From the NCBI GenBank assembly GCA_963629425.1, contig CAVGIU010000004.1, forward strand, positions 1 to 42,822: a stretch of DNA of 42,822 nucleotides, written 5' to 3'. The notes below the pieces were generated by a model. The model searched no databases. It was not told where the DNA came from and saw only the letters and a list, made by a program, of their open reading frames with translations. Source of the DNA: F23-B02 sp963629425. Its GTDB lineage: Bacteria; Bacillota; Clostridia; Oscillospirales; Oscillospiraceae. A program made the translations under genes and the position numbers. This document shows positions 1 through 8,473 of this stretch, in pieces; within the stretch, counting starts at the first letter, position 1; every line of letters starts with the position of its first letter.

Positions 1-11
1 TATATAAATAT

Positions 12-45
12 AAAAACGCACCGCAGGGGGTTCCTCTGCGGTGCG
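12..45 (-). terminator. Rho-independent terminator, minus strand
   Basis: A 13-bp stem with one mismatch (17-29 paired with 33-45) is followed on the minus strand by a T-run (plus-strand A's at 12-16). It serves a short minus-strand transcript arising before the Crp/Fnr gene, because no T-run follows it on the plus strand. Confidence 0.75.
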
Positions 46-69
46 AATGAATGCCCGGTTTATAAATTT

Positions 70-156
70 TTATTTCTGCGCGTTGCGGTACGGGAAGGTC
101 ACGACCCGGGCGCAGGTGCAGGCGGCCGCTGAGCGCACCGAGGGGTCCAAAGGCAT
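70..156 (-). CDS. possible 28-residue peptide
   Basis: This ATG-to-TAA frame of 28 residues fills the space between the Crp/Fnr promoter region and the minus-strand terminator at 12-45. The product would be small, with two cysteines in an AACTCA context and no membrane segment. No convincing Shine-Dalgarno precedes the ATG. Only the position in front of a dedicated terminator argues that anything here is expressed; the transcript could equally be non-coding. I do not recognise it. Confidence 0.2.
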   Translation of the reverse strand: MPLDPSVRSAAACTCARVVTFPYRNAQK

Positions 157-226
157 TAATTTTTGCTTTTTGATATGATTTCAGACATTTTTGAATGAAA
201 TTGATGTAGCAAATACCACAATTGTG

Positions 227-235
227 TGATATAAT
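227..235 (+). promoter_or_regulatory. extended -10 of the Crp/Fnr gene
   Basis: TGATATAAT is an extended -10 (TG-N-TATAAT). The -35 is poor. The same bases form TGAT-N3-ATCA half-sites resembling a Crp/Fnr operator with one base too few between them, so autoregulation is possible but unproven. Confidence 0.45.
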
Positions 236-269
236 CATTCAAAAATCGTCTATAGGAGGGAGTGCGCTG

Positions 270-917
270 ATGGAGCTTCAGAATGTTGAGCTTTTTGACG
301 GCGTGACCTGTGCGAGCATCGATGCGATGATGAGCTGTTTTCGCCCTGAGGTGCGAAAGTTCAAAAAGGGCGATACGATACTCGTCTTTGAGCCGGAGAT
401 AAAAAGCCTGTGCGTTCTGCTCTCGGGTAAGGCGCATTTATACTGCGTCGACAGCGAGGGAGAATACACGCTGCTTGAAAACTACGTTGTGAACGATATC
501 TTCGGCGAGGTGTTTACCATGCCGTACAGCGGCCTGGGCTATGTCGCGGAGGCCGACTCCGATTGCAGCGTCATGTTTTTTAAGATGAGTACGCTCTGCG
601 GAAGATGTCCCAACGCCTGCGAGCATCACACGAGGGTAACGAAAAACCTTTTCGGCCTTTCGGCCAAAAAGGCACAGATGATGGCGCTGAGGATAAATAT
701 GATAAGCAAAAAGACCGTCCGGCAGAAGCTCATGAGCTATTTTGAGTATCTTGCCGAGAAGACGGGCAGCCACAGCTTCGAAACGGAGCTGAGCCTGTCG
801 CAGCTTGCAAATTATCTCTGCGTTGACCGCACGAGCCTCATGCGCGAACTGCGCCTCATGCGCGAGGAGGGGCTCATAAGCTCCAGCGGAAGAAAAATAG
901 AACTGCTTACAATATAG
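270..917 (+). CDS. Crp/Fnr family transcriptional regulator
   Basis: A 215-residue DNA-binding regulator with an N-terminal cyclic-nucleotide-binding-type beta-barrel (about residues 15-120) and a C-terminal Crp-type winged helix (about 140-215). The wing region reads LSLSQLANYLCVDRTSLMRE, the usual recognition-helix context. A cysteine cluster (CGRCPNAC) sits in the connector; similar cysteines occur in clostridial Crp/Fnr proteins, and some members bind Fe-S or heme, but the ligand here is unknown. The start is ATG 270 behind GGAGGGAG at 256-263; an upstream in-frame ATG at 222 lies inside the -10 and is rejected. The DegV gene follows 32 bases later, so the two may be cotranscribed. Confidence 0.9.
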   Translation: MELQNVELFDGVTCASIDAMMSCFRPEVRKFKKGDTILVFEPEIKSLCVLLSGKAHLYCVDSEGEYTLLENYVVNDIFGEVFTMPYSGLGYVAEADSDCSVMFFKMSTLCGRCPNACEHHTRVTKNLFGLSAKKAQMMALRINMISKKTVRQKLMSYFEYLAEKTGSHSFETELSLSQLANYLCVDRTSLMRELRLMREEGLISSSGRKIELLTI

Positions 918-949
918 GCAATACAGAAGAACACAGGAGGAACAGAGAA

Positions 950-1822
950 ATGGGCAACTTTATAGTAACGACGGATTCCGGCTGCGATCTGCCCCTGAGC
1001 TTTTGCAGCAGCCGCGGTATAATACCGCTTAAAATGAACTATGCCATTGGGGATAAGAGCTTCACCGATACGATGGATCCGAAGGACCTTAAGGGCTTTT
1101 ACGACGGGATGCGCTCGGGTGACTGTCCGAAAACGAGCCAGGTCACGCCGTATCAGTTTATTGAATTTTGGACACCGCTTCTTGAAGAGAAGAAGCCCAT
1201 AGTCCACATAGCGCTCGGCAGCGGCATATCCGGAACATGGGCAAACGCCATCTCGGCGGCGGACATGCTCAAGGCCGATCATCCCGACGCGGACATAAGG
1301 GTCATAGACTCGACGCTCGCCTCCGTCGGATATGGTATGCTTGCTATACTTGCCGCCGATCTGCGCGACTGCGGCAGCAGCGCCGACGACTGCCAAGCGG
1401 AGCTTGAAAAGGTCAAGGGAAGTATAAATACCTATTATACGACGGGCGACCTTACCTATCTCTACCGCAGCGGAAGAGTCAGCCGCACGGGCATGACCAT
1501 AGCCCATGCTCTGAACATCTGGCCGATACTGAACCTCGACCTTGACGGACATCTCATCGTTCAGGCAAAGGAGCGCGGCAAAAAGCGCACTGTCGAACGC
1601 ATACACAAGATAATAAACGACCTGTGCGTCGACCCCGAAGATCAGACGCTTTATATCTGCCATTCGGACATTGCCGAGGAGGCTGAGCAGTTCGGCGAGG
1701 AGATAAAGGAGAAATTCGGCTTCCGCGACGTATTTTACACCTATATTGGGACCACGATCGGCTCAAACTGCGGGCCTGGACTTATGGCGGCGTTTTTCGT
1801 CGGCAAACAAAGAACGAATTGA
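950..1822 (+). CDS. DegV family fatty-acid-binding protein
   Basis: A 290-residue protein with the DegV fold. The N-terminus FIVTTDSGCDLPLSF carries the TDSxxDL signature, and SGTWANA and the GRVSRTGM region match the lipid-carboxylate-binding sites of the family. DegV/FakB proteins hold a fatty acid for phosphorylation by a FakA kinase, feeding exogenous fatty acids into phospholipid synthesis. No fakA is in the window, so the partner is presumably elsewhere. AGGAGG at 935-940 is well placed for ATG 950. Soluble, full length for the family. Confidence 0.93.
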   Translation: MGNFIVTTDSGCDLPLSFCSSRGIIPLKMNYAIGDKSFTDTMDPKDLKGFYDGMRSGDCPKTSQVTPYQFIEFWTPLLEEKKPIVHIALGSGISGTWANAISAADMLKADHPDADIRVIDSTLASVGYGMLAILAADLRDCGSSADDCQAELEKVKGSINTYYTTGDLTYLYRSGRVSRTGMTIAHALNIWPILNLDLDGHLIVQAKERGKKRTVERIHKIINDLCVDPEDQTLYICHSDIAEEAEQFGEEIKEKFGFRDVFYTYIGTTIGSNCGPGLMAAFFVGKQRTN

Positions 1823-1837
1823 AAGGTAAATTGAAAA

Positions 1838-2191
1838 ATGAATGTTGAGTATATTGATTTTAAGACAGTAAGCCTTAATAGCAAGCTGGATACGAGCATA
1901 GGCGCAGAGCTTCAGCTCACGCAGACCGGCAAGGTATCCGTTAAGCTCCCCGAGGAGTGGAGCGGATTTGCATTCCTGCTGCTGAACATAAAAATAAACG
2001 ACCCCGAGGAGAAATACTTTGTTTTCGATATCACCACCGAGACGGTCATAAAGCTCCCCGATGACGTGAAGGAATTCACCGAGGACGCGATGAATGCAGG
2101 CATGGAGATAGCTCAGGAAAAGACCTTCGAGGCTATCCGCGGCATCTCCGTCGCGATGGGCATAAACGAGCTCGATCTGAGCGGTAAGTGA
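1838..2191 (+). CDS. hypothetical protein (117 residues)
   Basis: I do not recognise this protein. It is acidic, soluble, with no signal peptide or membrane segment. The N-terminal half looks like alternating beta strands (VSVKLPEEWSGFAFLLLNIK, then KYFVFDITTETV) and the C-terminal third like one amphipathic helix. AAAGG upstream of ATG 1838 gives a good ribosome site. It starts 15 bases after DegV and ends one base before the nucleotidyltransferase ATG, so it is almost certainly in the same operon and co-translated with the following gene. Confidence 0.7.
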   Translation: MNVEYIDFKTVSLNSKLDTSIGAELQLTQTGKVSVKLPEEWSGFAFLLLNIKINDPEEKYFVFDITTETVIKLPDDVKEFTEDAMNAGMEIAQEKTFEAIRGISVAMGINELDLSGK

Positions 2192-2192
2192 T

Positions 2193-3101
2193 ATGAAGGA
2201 GCCGACGCTTGTTATCATGGCTGCCGGAATGGGCAGCCGCTTCGGCGGACTTAAGCAGATCACCGCCGTCGATGCCGAGGGACACGCGATAATCGATTTT
2301 TCGCTGTTCGATGCCTATCGCGCGGGTTTCCGCAGGATCGCGTTTATCATAAAACACGAGATAGAGGACAGCTTCAAGGCTGCTGTCGGCAGCCGCATGG
2401 AGAGGTATTTTGACGTAAAATACGTCTATCAGCAGCTCGACGTCCTGCCGGAGGGCTACTCTGTTCCCGAGGGCAGGGAAAAGCCGTGGGGCACGGGTCA
2501 CGCCGTCTTGTGCTGCCGCGGAGCCGTCGACGGACCCTTTGCCGTCATAAACGCCGATGATTTCTACGGTGCGGGCGCATATAAGGCCATGTACGATTTT
2601 CTAAGCGGCGACAGGAGACCCGGCGAATACGCCATAGTCGGCTATAAGCTGCGTAATACCGTCACCGAAAACGGCTCGGTTGCGCGCGGTGTGTGCGATG
2701 TGGAAAACGGCTATCTTGTCGATATAACAGAGCGCACGCACATCGAAAAGCGCGGAGAGAATGCAGCCTTCACCGAGGACGGCGAGACCTTTGTGCCGCT
2801 GCCGGGCGACGCGACGGTATCCATGAACTTCTGGGGCTTTTCGACGATGATGCTCGATGAGCTGTACGCCCGCTTCCCGGCGTTTTTGGATAAAAATTTG
2901 CCGTTAAACCCGCTTAAGTGTGAATATTTCCTGCCCTTTGTCGCAAATGAGCAGCTCCGCGAGGGACTTGCGACGGTGCGCATACTCGATTGCAGCGAGA
3001 CATGGTACGGCATGACCTATCGCGAGGACCTTGCTTCCGTCAAGGCCGCGATAGCCGACATGAAAGCTCGCGGCATATACCCCGAGAGGCTTTGGAATTA
3101 A
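2193..3101 (+). CDS. NTP_transferase family sugar-phosphate nucleotidyltransferase
   Basis: A 302-residue protein whose N-terminus LVIMAAGMGSRFGGLKQ is the pyrophosphorylase loop (G-x-G-x-R...K) of nucleotidyltransferases that activate sugar-1-phosphates or choline phosphate with an NTP. The metal-binding Asp is in the INADDFYG motif at about residues 113-120. The substrate cannot be deduced. It lacks the left-handed beta-helix of GlmU-type enzymes and sits among non-sugar genes. It starts one base after the preceding stop with no strong ribosome site of its own, consistent with translational coupling. A strong terminator follows. Confidence 0.85.
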   Translation: MKEPTLVIMAAGMGSRFGGLKQITAVDAEGHAIIDFSLFDAYRAGFRRIAFIIKHEIEDSFKAAVGSRMERYFDVKYVYQQLDVLPEGYSVPEGREKPWGTGHAVLCCRGAVDGPFAVINADDFYGAGAYKAMYDFLSGDRRPGEYAIVGYKLRNTVTENGSVARGVCDVENGYLVDITERTHIEKRGENAAFTEDGETFVPLPGDATVSMNFWGFSTMMLDELYARFPAFLDKNLPLNPLKCEYFLPFVANEQLREGLATVRILDCSETWYGMTYREDLASVKAAIADMKARGIYPERLWN

Positions 3102-3104
3102 ACG

Positions 3105-3135
3105 AAAAAGCTCAGGCTGTCAGCCTGAGCTTTTT
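3105..3135. terminator. bidirectional terminator between convergent genes
   Basis: A perfect 13-14-bp stem (AAAAAGCTCAGGCT with its complement) around a very short loop, with A-run and T-run at the two ends. It serves the nucleotidyltransferase operon on plus and the coiled-coil protein on minus. Confidence 0.9.
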
Positions 3136-3136
3136 A

Positions 3137-4315
3137 CTATTCATTTTCAATATTCAGCGAAAGGCCGACGCCGACGGCGGCGAAGACGGCCGCGGCAAAG
3201 GCCAGCGTGTCAACGCTGCCGTAGATAAGCGAGGCGATAACGCTCACAGCGCCGAGGGCTGCTCCCAAGGCGGCCGGCTTAAACGAGCGCGAAACCTGAT
3301 TTTTGCCGAGCAGTATGAGCGCTGCGGCGGCTGCTGCAACTGCCAAAAGATGCGCGGCGTAGGTCACAATAAAGGAAATGAGCGACTTGAGATATGCCCA
3401 ATGCAGCGAGCTTTCGTGTTTTTTCGCAGTGCTTAAAAGCTCGGCTGTCGTGTTATCTGCCGTGCCGTAGCCTTCGTCAATGAGGTTTTCACGGCCGCGT
3501 TCGACCTTTTCTTCAATATCCTCGTAAACGGAGAGCTCCTCGGCCTTCTCGTCGAGGGCTTCCTTTTCCTTGTCAAGCTCCGCTTTCGCCTCTGCGACTG
3601 ATGCACCGTCGGCGTCGAGCTTAGCCGGACCGGACTCTATCTCACTTTGCATGCTTGACAGCTGAGCCTGCGCGGAATCCACCTGCTGCTGCGCCTGTGA
3701 CAGACCCGATTCGCCCTGCTGAAGCTGGGCGTAAGCCGAGTCGAGCTGAGCCTTCATGTCGGAGATATAGCTGTCGGTGAGGTCAATGCCGGCCTTGCTG
3801 CCGACTATCTTCAGCGCAAGCCTGTGCGGAATGAATTTGCTCTCAAGCTCGCTTATTGCCGAGGTGAGCTGATCGTAGGCGGCCTTGCCCTGATTGTATG
3901 CCTCCCAGCCGGAATTGAGCTGAGCGCGGCCGGATGATATGGTGCTCTGCGCGCCGCTGCTGCTGAACTGATTTTTGCCGACATTGTAGGCTATGAGCTG
4001 CTGATTATAGCTCAAAACGTCCTCGTTGTACTTTTTATCGGCGGCCTTGTATTGACTGTATTTTTCGTCATAGGCTGCTTTCTGCTCATCATATTCGGCT
4101 TTCTTTTCGTCATATTCGGCCTTGCCGTCTTTGAGAGCATTTTCGTTATCCCTGAGCGTGTCGAGGTTTTTCTTAAACGCCGTATAGTCTTCGCGCATCT
4201 CGTCAACGGGGGTTATATTGTCCGCAATGCCTGTCAGCCCCGTCATGAACGAAGCCAGCAGCAGCACGACGGCAAGGACGATCGCTATCGCCCTCCACTG
4301 AATTTTCGATACCAT
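3137..4315 (-). CDS. membrane protein with long periplasmic-type coiled coil
   Basis: This 392-residue protein is anchored by one N-terminal transmembrane helix (about residues 8-28), followed by roughly 250 residues of Glu/Lys/Gln/Ala-rich coiled coil with KAEYDEKKAEYDEQKAAYDE-type repeats. Three short hydrophobic helices lie at the C-terminus (about 310-388). That layout resembles extracytoplasmic coiled-coil domains of MmpL/YhgE-like proteins, but the transporter core is missing and I cannot assign a function. Start ATG 4315 has AAAGGTG upstream. It is a single-gene unit with its own promoter (4362-4390) and shared terminator. Confidence 0.75.
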   Translation of the reverse strand: MVSKIQWRAIAIVLAVVLLLASFMTGLTGIADNITPVDEMREDYTAFKKNLDTLRDNENALKDGKAEYDEKKAEYDEQKAAYDEKYSQYKAADKKYNEDVLSYNQQLIAYNVGKNQFSSSGAQSTISSGRAQLNSGWEAYNQGKAAYDQLTSAISELESKFIPHRLALKIVGSKAGIDLTDSYISDMKAQLDSAYAQLQQGESGLSQAQQQVDSAQAQLSSMQSEIESGPAKLDADGASVAEAKAELDKEKEALDEKAEELSVYEDIEEKVERGRENLIDEGYGTADNTTAELLSTAKKHESSLHWAYLKSLISFIVTYAAHLLAVAAAAAALILLGKNQVSRSFKPAALGAALGAVSVIASLIYGSVDTLAFAAAVFAAVGVGLSLNIENE

Positions 4316-4339
4316 GCTATCACCTTTGAAAACACTGAT

Positions 4340-4365
4340 TAATGATTAAGTATAATGATTAAGTA
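4340..4365. repeat. 13-bp tandem duplication
   Basis: TAATGATTAAGTA occurs twice in direct succession (4340-4352 and 4353-4365) next to the minus-strand -10, so each copy supplies a potential TATACT box on the minus strand. Confidence 0.8.
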
Positions 4366-4390
4366 TACTATAAAAGATTTGTTAACTCAA
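4362..4390 (-). promoter_or_regulatory. sigma-A promoter of the coiled-coil protein gene
   Basis: On the minus strand TTGAGT (4385-4390) and TATACT (4362-4367) are separated by 17 bases, and transcription would start within the tandem 13-bp repeat. Confidence 0.6.
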
Positions 4391-4503
4391 TATGAATTCG
4401 CACCGAAAAATTTTCGTGTAGGCAATATAAATGTGTAGTAATTCTGTAACCTATGTGATAAAATAACCTTGAATTCTTATACAAAAGGCAGATGTTTTTA
4501 TAT

Positions 4504-5730
4504 ATGGACAAGAAAAAGCTTGAAGGATACGCTGAGCTTATAGTCAAGGTCGGCGCGAATGTGCAGAAGGGGCAGGGCGTTGTGATCTCCGCCGAGCTCG
4601 ATCAGCCGGAGTTTGTTGAAATGCTCGTTGAGCAGTGCTATCTTGCCGGTGCCGCCGAAGTCAGAGTTGAGTGGACGCATCAGCCGCTTAAACTGAAGCA
4701 CGTGAAGTATCAGACGGTCGAGCGCCTTGGCGAGATAAAGGACTGGGAAAAGGAAAAGCTTTTGGACAGGGCAAAGACGCTGCCTGCGATGATCTACATC
4801 GAATCGGCCGATCCCTCGGGTCTTGATGAGCTCGATCAGGAAAAGTGGGGCAAAAGCGTTCAGCTGCGCTGGCCGGTCATAAAGCCAATCCGCGACTCTA
4901 TGGAGAATAAGTATCAGTGGGTCATAGCTGCAGTGCCGGGCAGAGCCTGGGCAAAGAAAGTCTTTCCGGAACTTTCTGAAGCCGAGGCCGTCGAAAAGCT
5001 GTGGCAGGCGATACTGTACACCTCGCGCGCCGACGGCGACGGAATCGAGGCCTGGCGCGAGCATAACGCCGACCTCAAGAGCCGCTGCGCTTACCTCAAT
5101 TCCCTTGAACTGCGTAAATTGCACTATAAAAGTGCAAACGGCACCGACTTCACCGTCGGGCTTATTCCGCAGGCGCAGTTTCTCGCCGGGGCGGAGGATA
5201 CGCTGGGAACGAACGTGACCTATAACCCCAATATCCCCAGCGAGGAGGTCTTCACCAGCCCCATGAAGGGACAGGCCGAGGGCATAGTTTACTCCACGCG
5301 CCCGCTGTCGTACAGAGGCACGATGATAGAAAACTTCAGTATTCGCTTTGAAAACGGCATCGTTACTGAGGTCAGAGCCGAAAAGGGCGAGGATGCGCTC
5401 AAGACGCTTGTCAATATGGACGAGGGCTCAAAAATGCTCGGCGAGTGTGCGCTCGTTCCCTACGACAGCCCGATAAGAAACAGCGGGATCATGTTTTACA
5501 ATACGCTGTTTGACGAAAACGCCGCCTGCCACCTTGCGCTCGGCGATGGATTTACAAACTGCATAAAGAATTTTGAGGACTATACGCTCGAGCAGTGCCG
5601 CGAAATGGGCATTAACTCTTCCATGATCCACGAGGATTTCATGATAGGCTCAGAGGATCTCGATATCGTCGGCGAGACGGAAACGGGCGAGACGGTGCAG
5701 ATATTCAAAAAAGGGAACTGGGCTTTCTGA
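4504..5730 (+). CDS. M29 family metallo-aminopeptidase (AmpS/PepS type)
   Basis: A 408-residue cytosolic aminopeptidase of the thermophilic aminopeptidase family (M29), which removes N-terminal residues from peptides using two metal ions. The metal-ligand regions are visible: NIPSEEVFTSP (paired Glu), ACHLALGDGF (His) and SSMIHEDFMIGSEDLDI (His and Asp). Family members start MDKK..LE.YA.LIVKVG, which fits ATG 4504. An upstream ATG at 4492 is only three bases from AAAAGG, so I prefer 4504, although its spacing of 15 is long. It begins a three-gene co-directional cluster ending with the LRR protein. Confidence 0.92.
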   Translation: MDKKKLEGYAELIVKVGANVQKGQGVVISAELDQPEFVEMLVEQCYLAGAAEVRVEWTHQPLKLKHVKYQTVERLGEIKDWEKEKLLDRAKTLPAMIYIESADPSGLDELDQEKWGKSVQLRWPVIKPIRDSMENKYQWVIAAVPGRAWAKKVFPELSEAEAVEKLWQAILYTSRADGDGIEAWREHNADLKSRCAYLNSLELRKLHYKSANGTDFTVGLIPQAQFLAGAEDTLGTNVTYNPNIPSEEVFTSPMKGQAEGIVYSTRPLSYRGTMIENFSIRFENGIVTEVRAEKGEDALKTLVNMDEGSKMLGECALVPYDSPIRNSGIMFYNTLFDENAACHLALGDGFTNCIKNFEDYTLEQCREMGINSSMIHEDFMIGSEDLDIVGETETGETVQIFKKGNWAF

Positions 5731-5746
5731 GCGAAAGGGAAGTAAG

Positions 5747-6427
5747 ATGGAGATAGAAAACAATAAGATAAGATACTCGGTGAGCAAAAGGAACTTTTTC
5801 GTAAAGCTCGCGGTCATATTCATGCTGCTGTCAGCGCTGTGCCGATTTCTCGGCTACTGGGGCTTTTGGTCAAATCAGAAGAGCAGTTTCATAATTTTTC
5901 AGATTGCGCTGCCGATACTCTGCAACCTGCTGTTTATCGTCCTGATCCTGTATGCCGGCAGGCGGCTTTTCAGCCTGACGTTCATACCGGTTCTGCTGGG
6001 CGTAATGTTTTTCATCATAAAGGCCTTCGGTTTTGAAAGCATTCTGCACACGATACTGTGTATATGCCTGTATCTCGCCGTCGCGTTTATCTACACGGCA
6101 ACGGTGTTCGGTGTCATCAGGACAAAGTGGCTGCTTTTGCCGCTGTTTGGGCTGCCGCTTGCAGTACATATTTATTTGGATAAGGACATGATCGCGCCGG
6201 CGGACAAGGCCGTGGAGCTCTCCGAGCTTCTGCCGGAGATATCGGTGCTGTGCATAATGGCGGCGCTTTTGTGTACCTGCTTTGCGATGAAAAAACGCGA
6301 TTTTGCCGCCGAAAAGGCAGGCAGCGCCGAGCAGCAGACCATAGACCTTCTCGTCAGCAACGAGGAGCCGCCCGAGGGCGATATTATGCCCGACGCGCTT
6401 TCACAGGAGGGTGACAAATATGAGTGA
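5747..6427 (+). CDS. polytopic membrane protein, unknown function
   Basis: This 226-residue protein has about six hydrophobic helices (near residues 16-38, 45-68, 75-92, 95-120, 127-143 and 163-180) and an acidic cytosolic tail. No conserved motif is recognised. AAAGGGAAG precedes the ATG. Its last codons overlap the beginning of the LRR gene, implying coupled translation and perhaps a shared membrane complex with that protein. Confidence 0.75.
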   Translation: MEIENNKIRYSVSKRNFFVKLAVIFMLLSALCRFLGYWGFWSNQKSSFIIFQIALPILCNLLFIVLILYAGRRLFSLTFIPVLLGVMFFIIKAFGFESILHTILCICLYLAVAFIYTATVFGVIRTKWLLLPLFGLPLAVHIYLDKDMIAPADKAVELSELLPEISVLCIMAALLCTCFAMKKRDFAAEKAGSAEQQTIDLLVSNEEPPEGDIMPDALSQEGDKYE

Positions 6428-8372
6428 TATGACAAGAAAAGACCCGAATGAGGAAAAAACCGTTGTAGTCAAAAAAAGCGACATTGAGCAGCAGCTGCAT
6501 AAGTTCGAGGAGGAAAAAACCGTTCTCGACACGGTCAACGAGAGCTATAAGAGCATCTTCGATCCCGAACTTGAGGAGATCCTGCGCGAGACCGAGGGCT
6601 ATGAGCTCACGCCGCAGGATGAAGACGGCGAGCCCGAGTACGATGAGCCGGAATATGAGGAGCCCGCTTCGAGAGTCGAGGAGATCGTCCGCGAGCAGGA
6701 AGAGCGCCGCGAGCATAAAAAGAAAAAGAAGCTCATCATCATATGCGCGGCCATCGTCGCGGCGCTGGCCGCGATGCTCGCGCTGATTCTGCTTCTGAAA
6801 ACCGGCGGCACGGAAAAGGATTACGATAAGGCCTTCAGCCAGGCACAGGAATATTACTACGCCGGCAATTATGACAGTGCCCTCAGCAAGCTGCGTGAGG
6901 TCATGGAGATAAAAAAGACCGACGAGTGCCTTATGCTTATGAGCCGCTGCTATGAGGCAAAGTATGACTATGTCAACGCTATCGCCATTTTGGAAAGCTC
7001 CACGAGCGGCGACGAGAAAATTAAAAGCGAGATAGAGCGCCTGAAAGAAGCAAAAGAGGACTATGACAACGGTAAGATTGTCGTCATCTGCGGCGAGCAG
7101 TACGATGTCGAAACAACGGTGCTCGACCTTTCGGACAAGGGAGCGGGTTCTGCCGCGCTGAAGGATATCGCAAAGCTCACAGAGCTTACGACACTTAAGC
7201 TTTCAGACAATAAGATAAGCGATCTTGACTTTCTGTCGTCACTTAAAAAGCTTTCGTCACTCGATCTTTCGAATAATAAGATAAGCGACATAAGCCCATT
7301 AACGAAGCTCTCCTCGCTCAGAACGCTGCACCTTGACGGCAATGAGATACAGGATTTCAGCCCGCTTTACGAGCTTGACAGCCTTTCGATGCTGACCATC
7401 GGGGATATGGACATAAAGCAATCTCAGCTTAAAAAGCTCAAGGAAGAGCTGCCCGACTGCATCATCTACAGCGACGACGCGACGGAGGATGTTATCGAGA
7501 TAAAGCTCGGCGGTAAGACCTTCGACAATAACGTGACCGAGCTCGACCTGTCCGGCTGCGACGTTCACGATATATCGCTTCTGTCAGTCTGCACGAAGCT
7601 TAAAAAGCTCGATCTTTCGGATAACGCAATTTCGGATATCTCTGCGCTGGTCGACCTGCCTGAGCTTAACGAGCTCGACCTTTCGAACAACAGGATAAGC
7701 GATATAAGTCCCCTGATGAGCGTAGCAAAGCTCACTTACCTCAATCTCGCGGGCAACAGGATAAAGTCCGTGGCCGCCCTTCAGGATCTGACGGGGCTCG
7801 AGGAGCTCAATGTCAGCTCAAACGAGCTCAGCGGAATTGCCGCGATCGGAAGACTCACAAACCTCAAGACTCTGTGGATGGACAATGTCGGCCTTAAGGA
7901 CGCGTCTCTCGAGGAGCTTTACGGCCTCAAAAACCTCAAAAAGCTCAGCATAAAGGATAACTCCGAGCTCAGCGAGGCTGCGGTGGTCACGCTTCAGAAG
8001 AAGCTCTCCGGCTGCACGATAAGCCACTCGGAGCTGCGGAGCGAGATCGTCCTCGGAAACAAGAGCTTTGCCTGCGATGCGGAAACGGTCGAGGCAAATG
8101 GCCTCGGACTGAGTGACATTTCAAAGGTCTCGGTTTTTTCAAACGTAAAGCATCTCGACCTTTCCAACAACTCCATCTCGCGCCTGTCGCCGCTGTCGCA
8201 GCTCAAAACGCTTGAGACGCTCGATCTTTCAAACAACCGTATAAGCGACGTTTCCGCGCTCTCCTCGCTTAAAAATCTCAAGCAGCTTTGGCTTAGCGGG
8301 AACAGCGTCAGCGCAGAGCAGATACAGTCGCTCAAGGCGGCATTGCCCGATTGTTGTATCAGTGTTGAATAA
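6420..8372 (+). CDS. membrane-anchored leucine-rich-repeat protein
   Basis: A 650-residue type II membrane protein. Residues 1-100 are a charged cytosolic tail, 104-126 a transmembrane helix, about 133-225 a TPR-like helical segment (YYYAGNYDSALSKLREVM, then YDYVNAIAILESS), and the rest is internalin-like LRRs of about 22 residues (LxxLDLSNNxISDISPL). The LRRs fall into three modules, each opening with a short beta cap (KIVVICGEQYDVETTVLDLS, IEIKLGGKTFDNNVTELDLS, IVLGNKSFACDAETVEANGL) and the modules close with L-rich LPDC or SGC stretches. Such LRRs usually bind proteins; the ligand is unknown. ATG 6420 is chosen because AGGAGG at 6405-6410 is nine bases away. The gene overlaps its upstream neighbour by eight bases. 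Confidence 0.88.
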   Translation: MSDMTRKDPNEEKTVVVKKSDIEQQLHKFEEEKTVLDTVNESYKSIFDPELEEILRETEGYELTPQDEDGEPEYDEPEYEEPASRVEEIVREQEERREHKKKKKLIIICAAIVAALAAMLALILLLKTGGTEKDYDKAFSQAQEYYYAGNYDSALSKLREVMEIKKTDECLMLMSRCYEAKYDYVNAIAILESSTSGDEKIKSEIERLKEAKEDYDNGKIVVICGEQYDVETTVLDLSDKGAGSAALKDIAKLTELTTLKLSDNKISDLDFLSSLKKLSSLDLSNNKISDISPLTKLSSLRTLHLDGNEIQDFSPLYELDSLSMLTIGDMDIKQSQLKKLKEELPDCIIYSDDATEDVIEIKLGGKTFDNNVTELDLSGCDVHDISLLSVCTKLKKLDLSDNAISDISALVDLPELNELDLSNNRISDISPLMSVAKLTYLNLAGNRIKSVAALQDLTGLEELNVSSNELSGIAAIGRLTNLKTLWMDNVGLKDASLEELYGLKNLKKLSIKDNSELSEAAVVTLQKKLSGCTISHSELRSEIVLGNKSFACDAETVEANGLGLSDISKVSVFSNVKHLDLSNNSISRLSPLSQLKTLETLDLSNNRISDVSALSSLKNLKQLWLSGNSVSAEQIQSLKAALPDCCISVE

Positions 8373-8420
8373 AAAATAAGAACGATTTTTTAATTTTTAA
8401 GGCAAATTCAACAAAAGACC

Positions 8421-8449
8421 TTTCAATTTGCGCGGGGCTGTGCTATAAT
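8421..8449 (+). promoter_or_regulatory. promoter of the hibernation factor gene
   Basis: TTTCAA (8421-8426), 17 bases, then an extended -10 TGCTATAAT ending at 8449. Confidence 0.65.
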
Positions 8450-8457
8450 ACAGTTAA

Positions 8458-8473
8458 GCAGGATATATCCTGC
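8458..8473. promoter_or_regulatory. 16-bp palindrome at the hpf mRNA 5' end
   Basis: GCAGGATATATCCTGC is a perfect palindrome beginning within a few bases of the expected transcription start. It could be an operator or a 5' stabilising structure. Confidence 0.5.
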
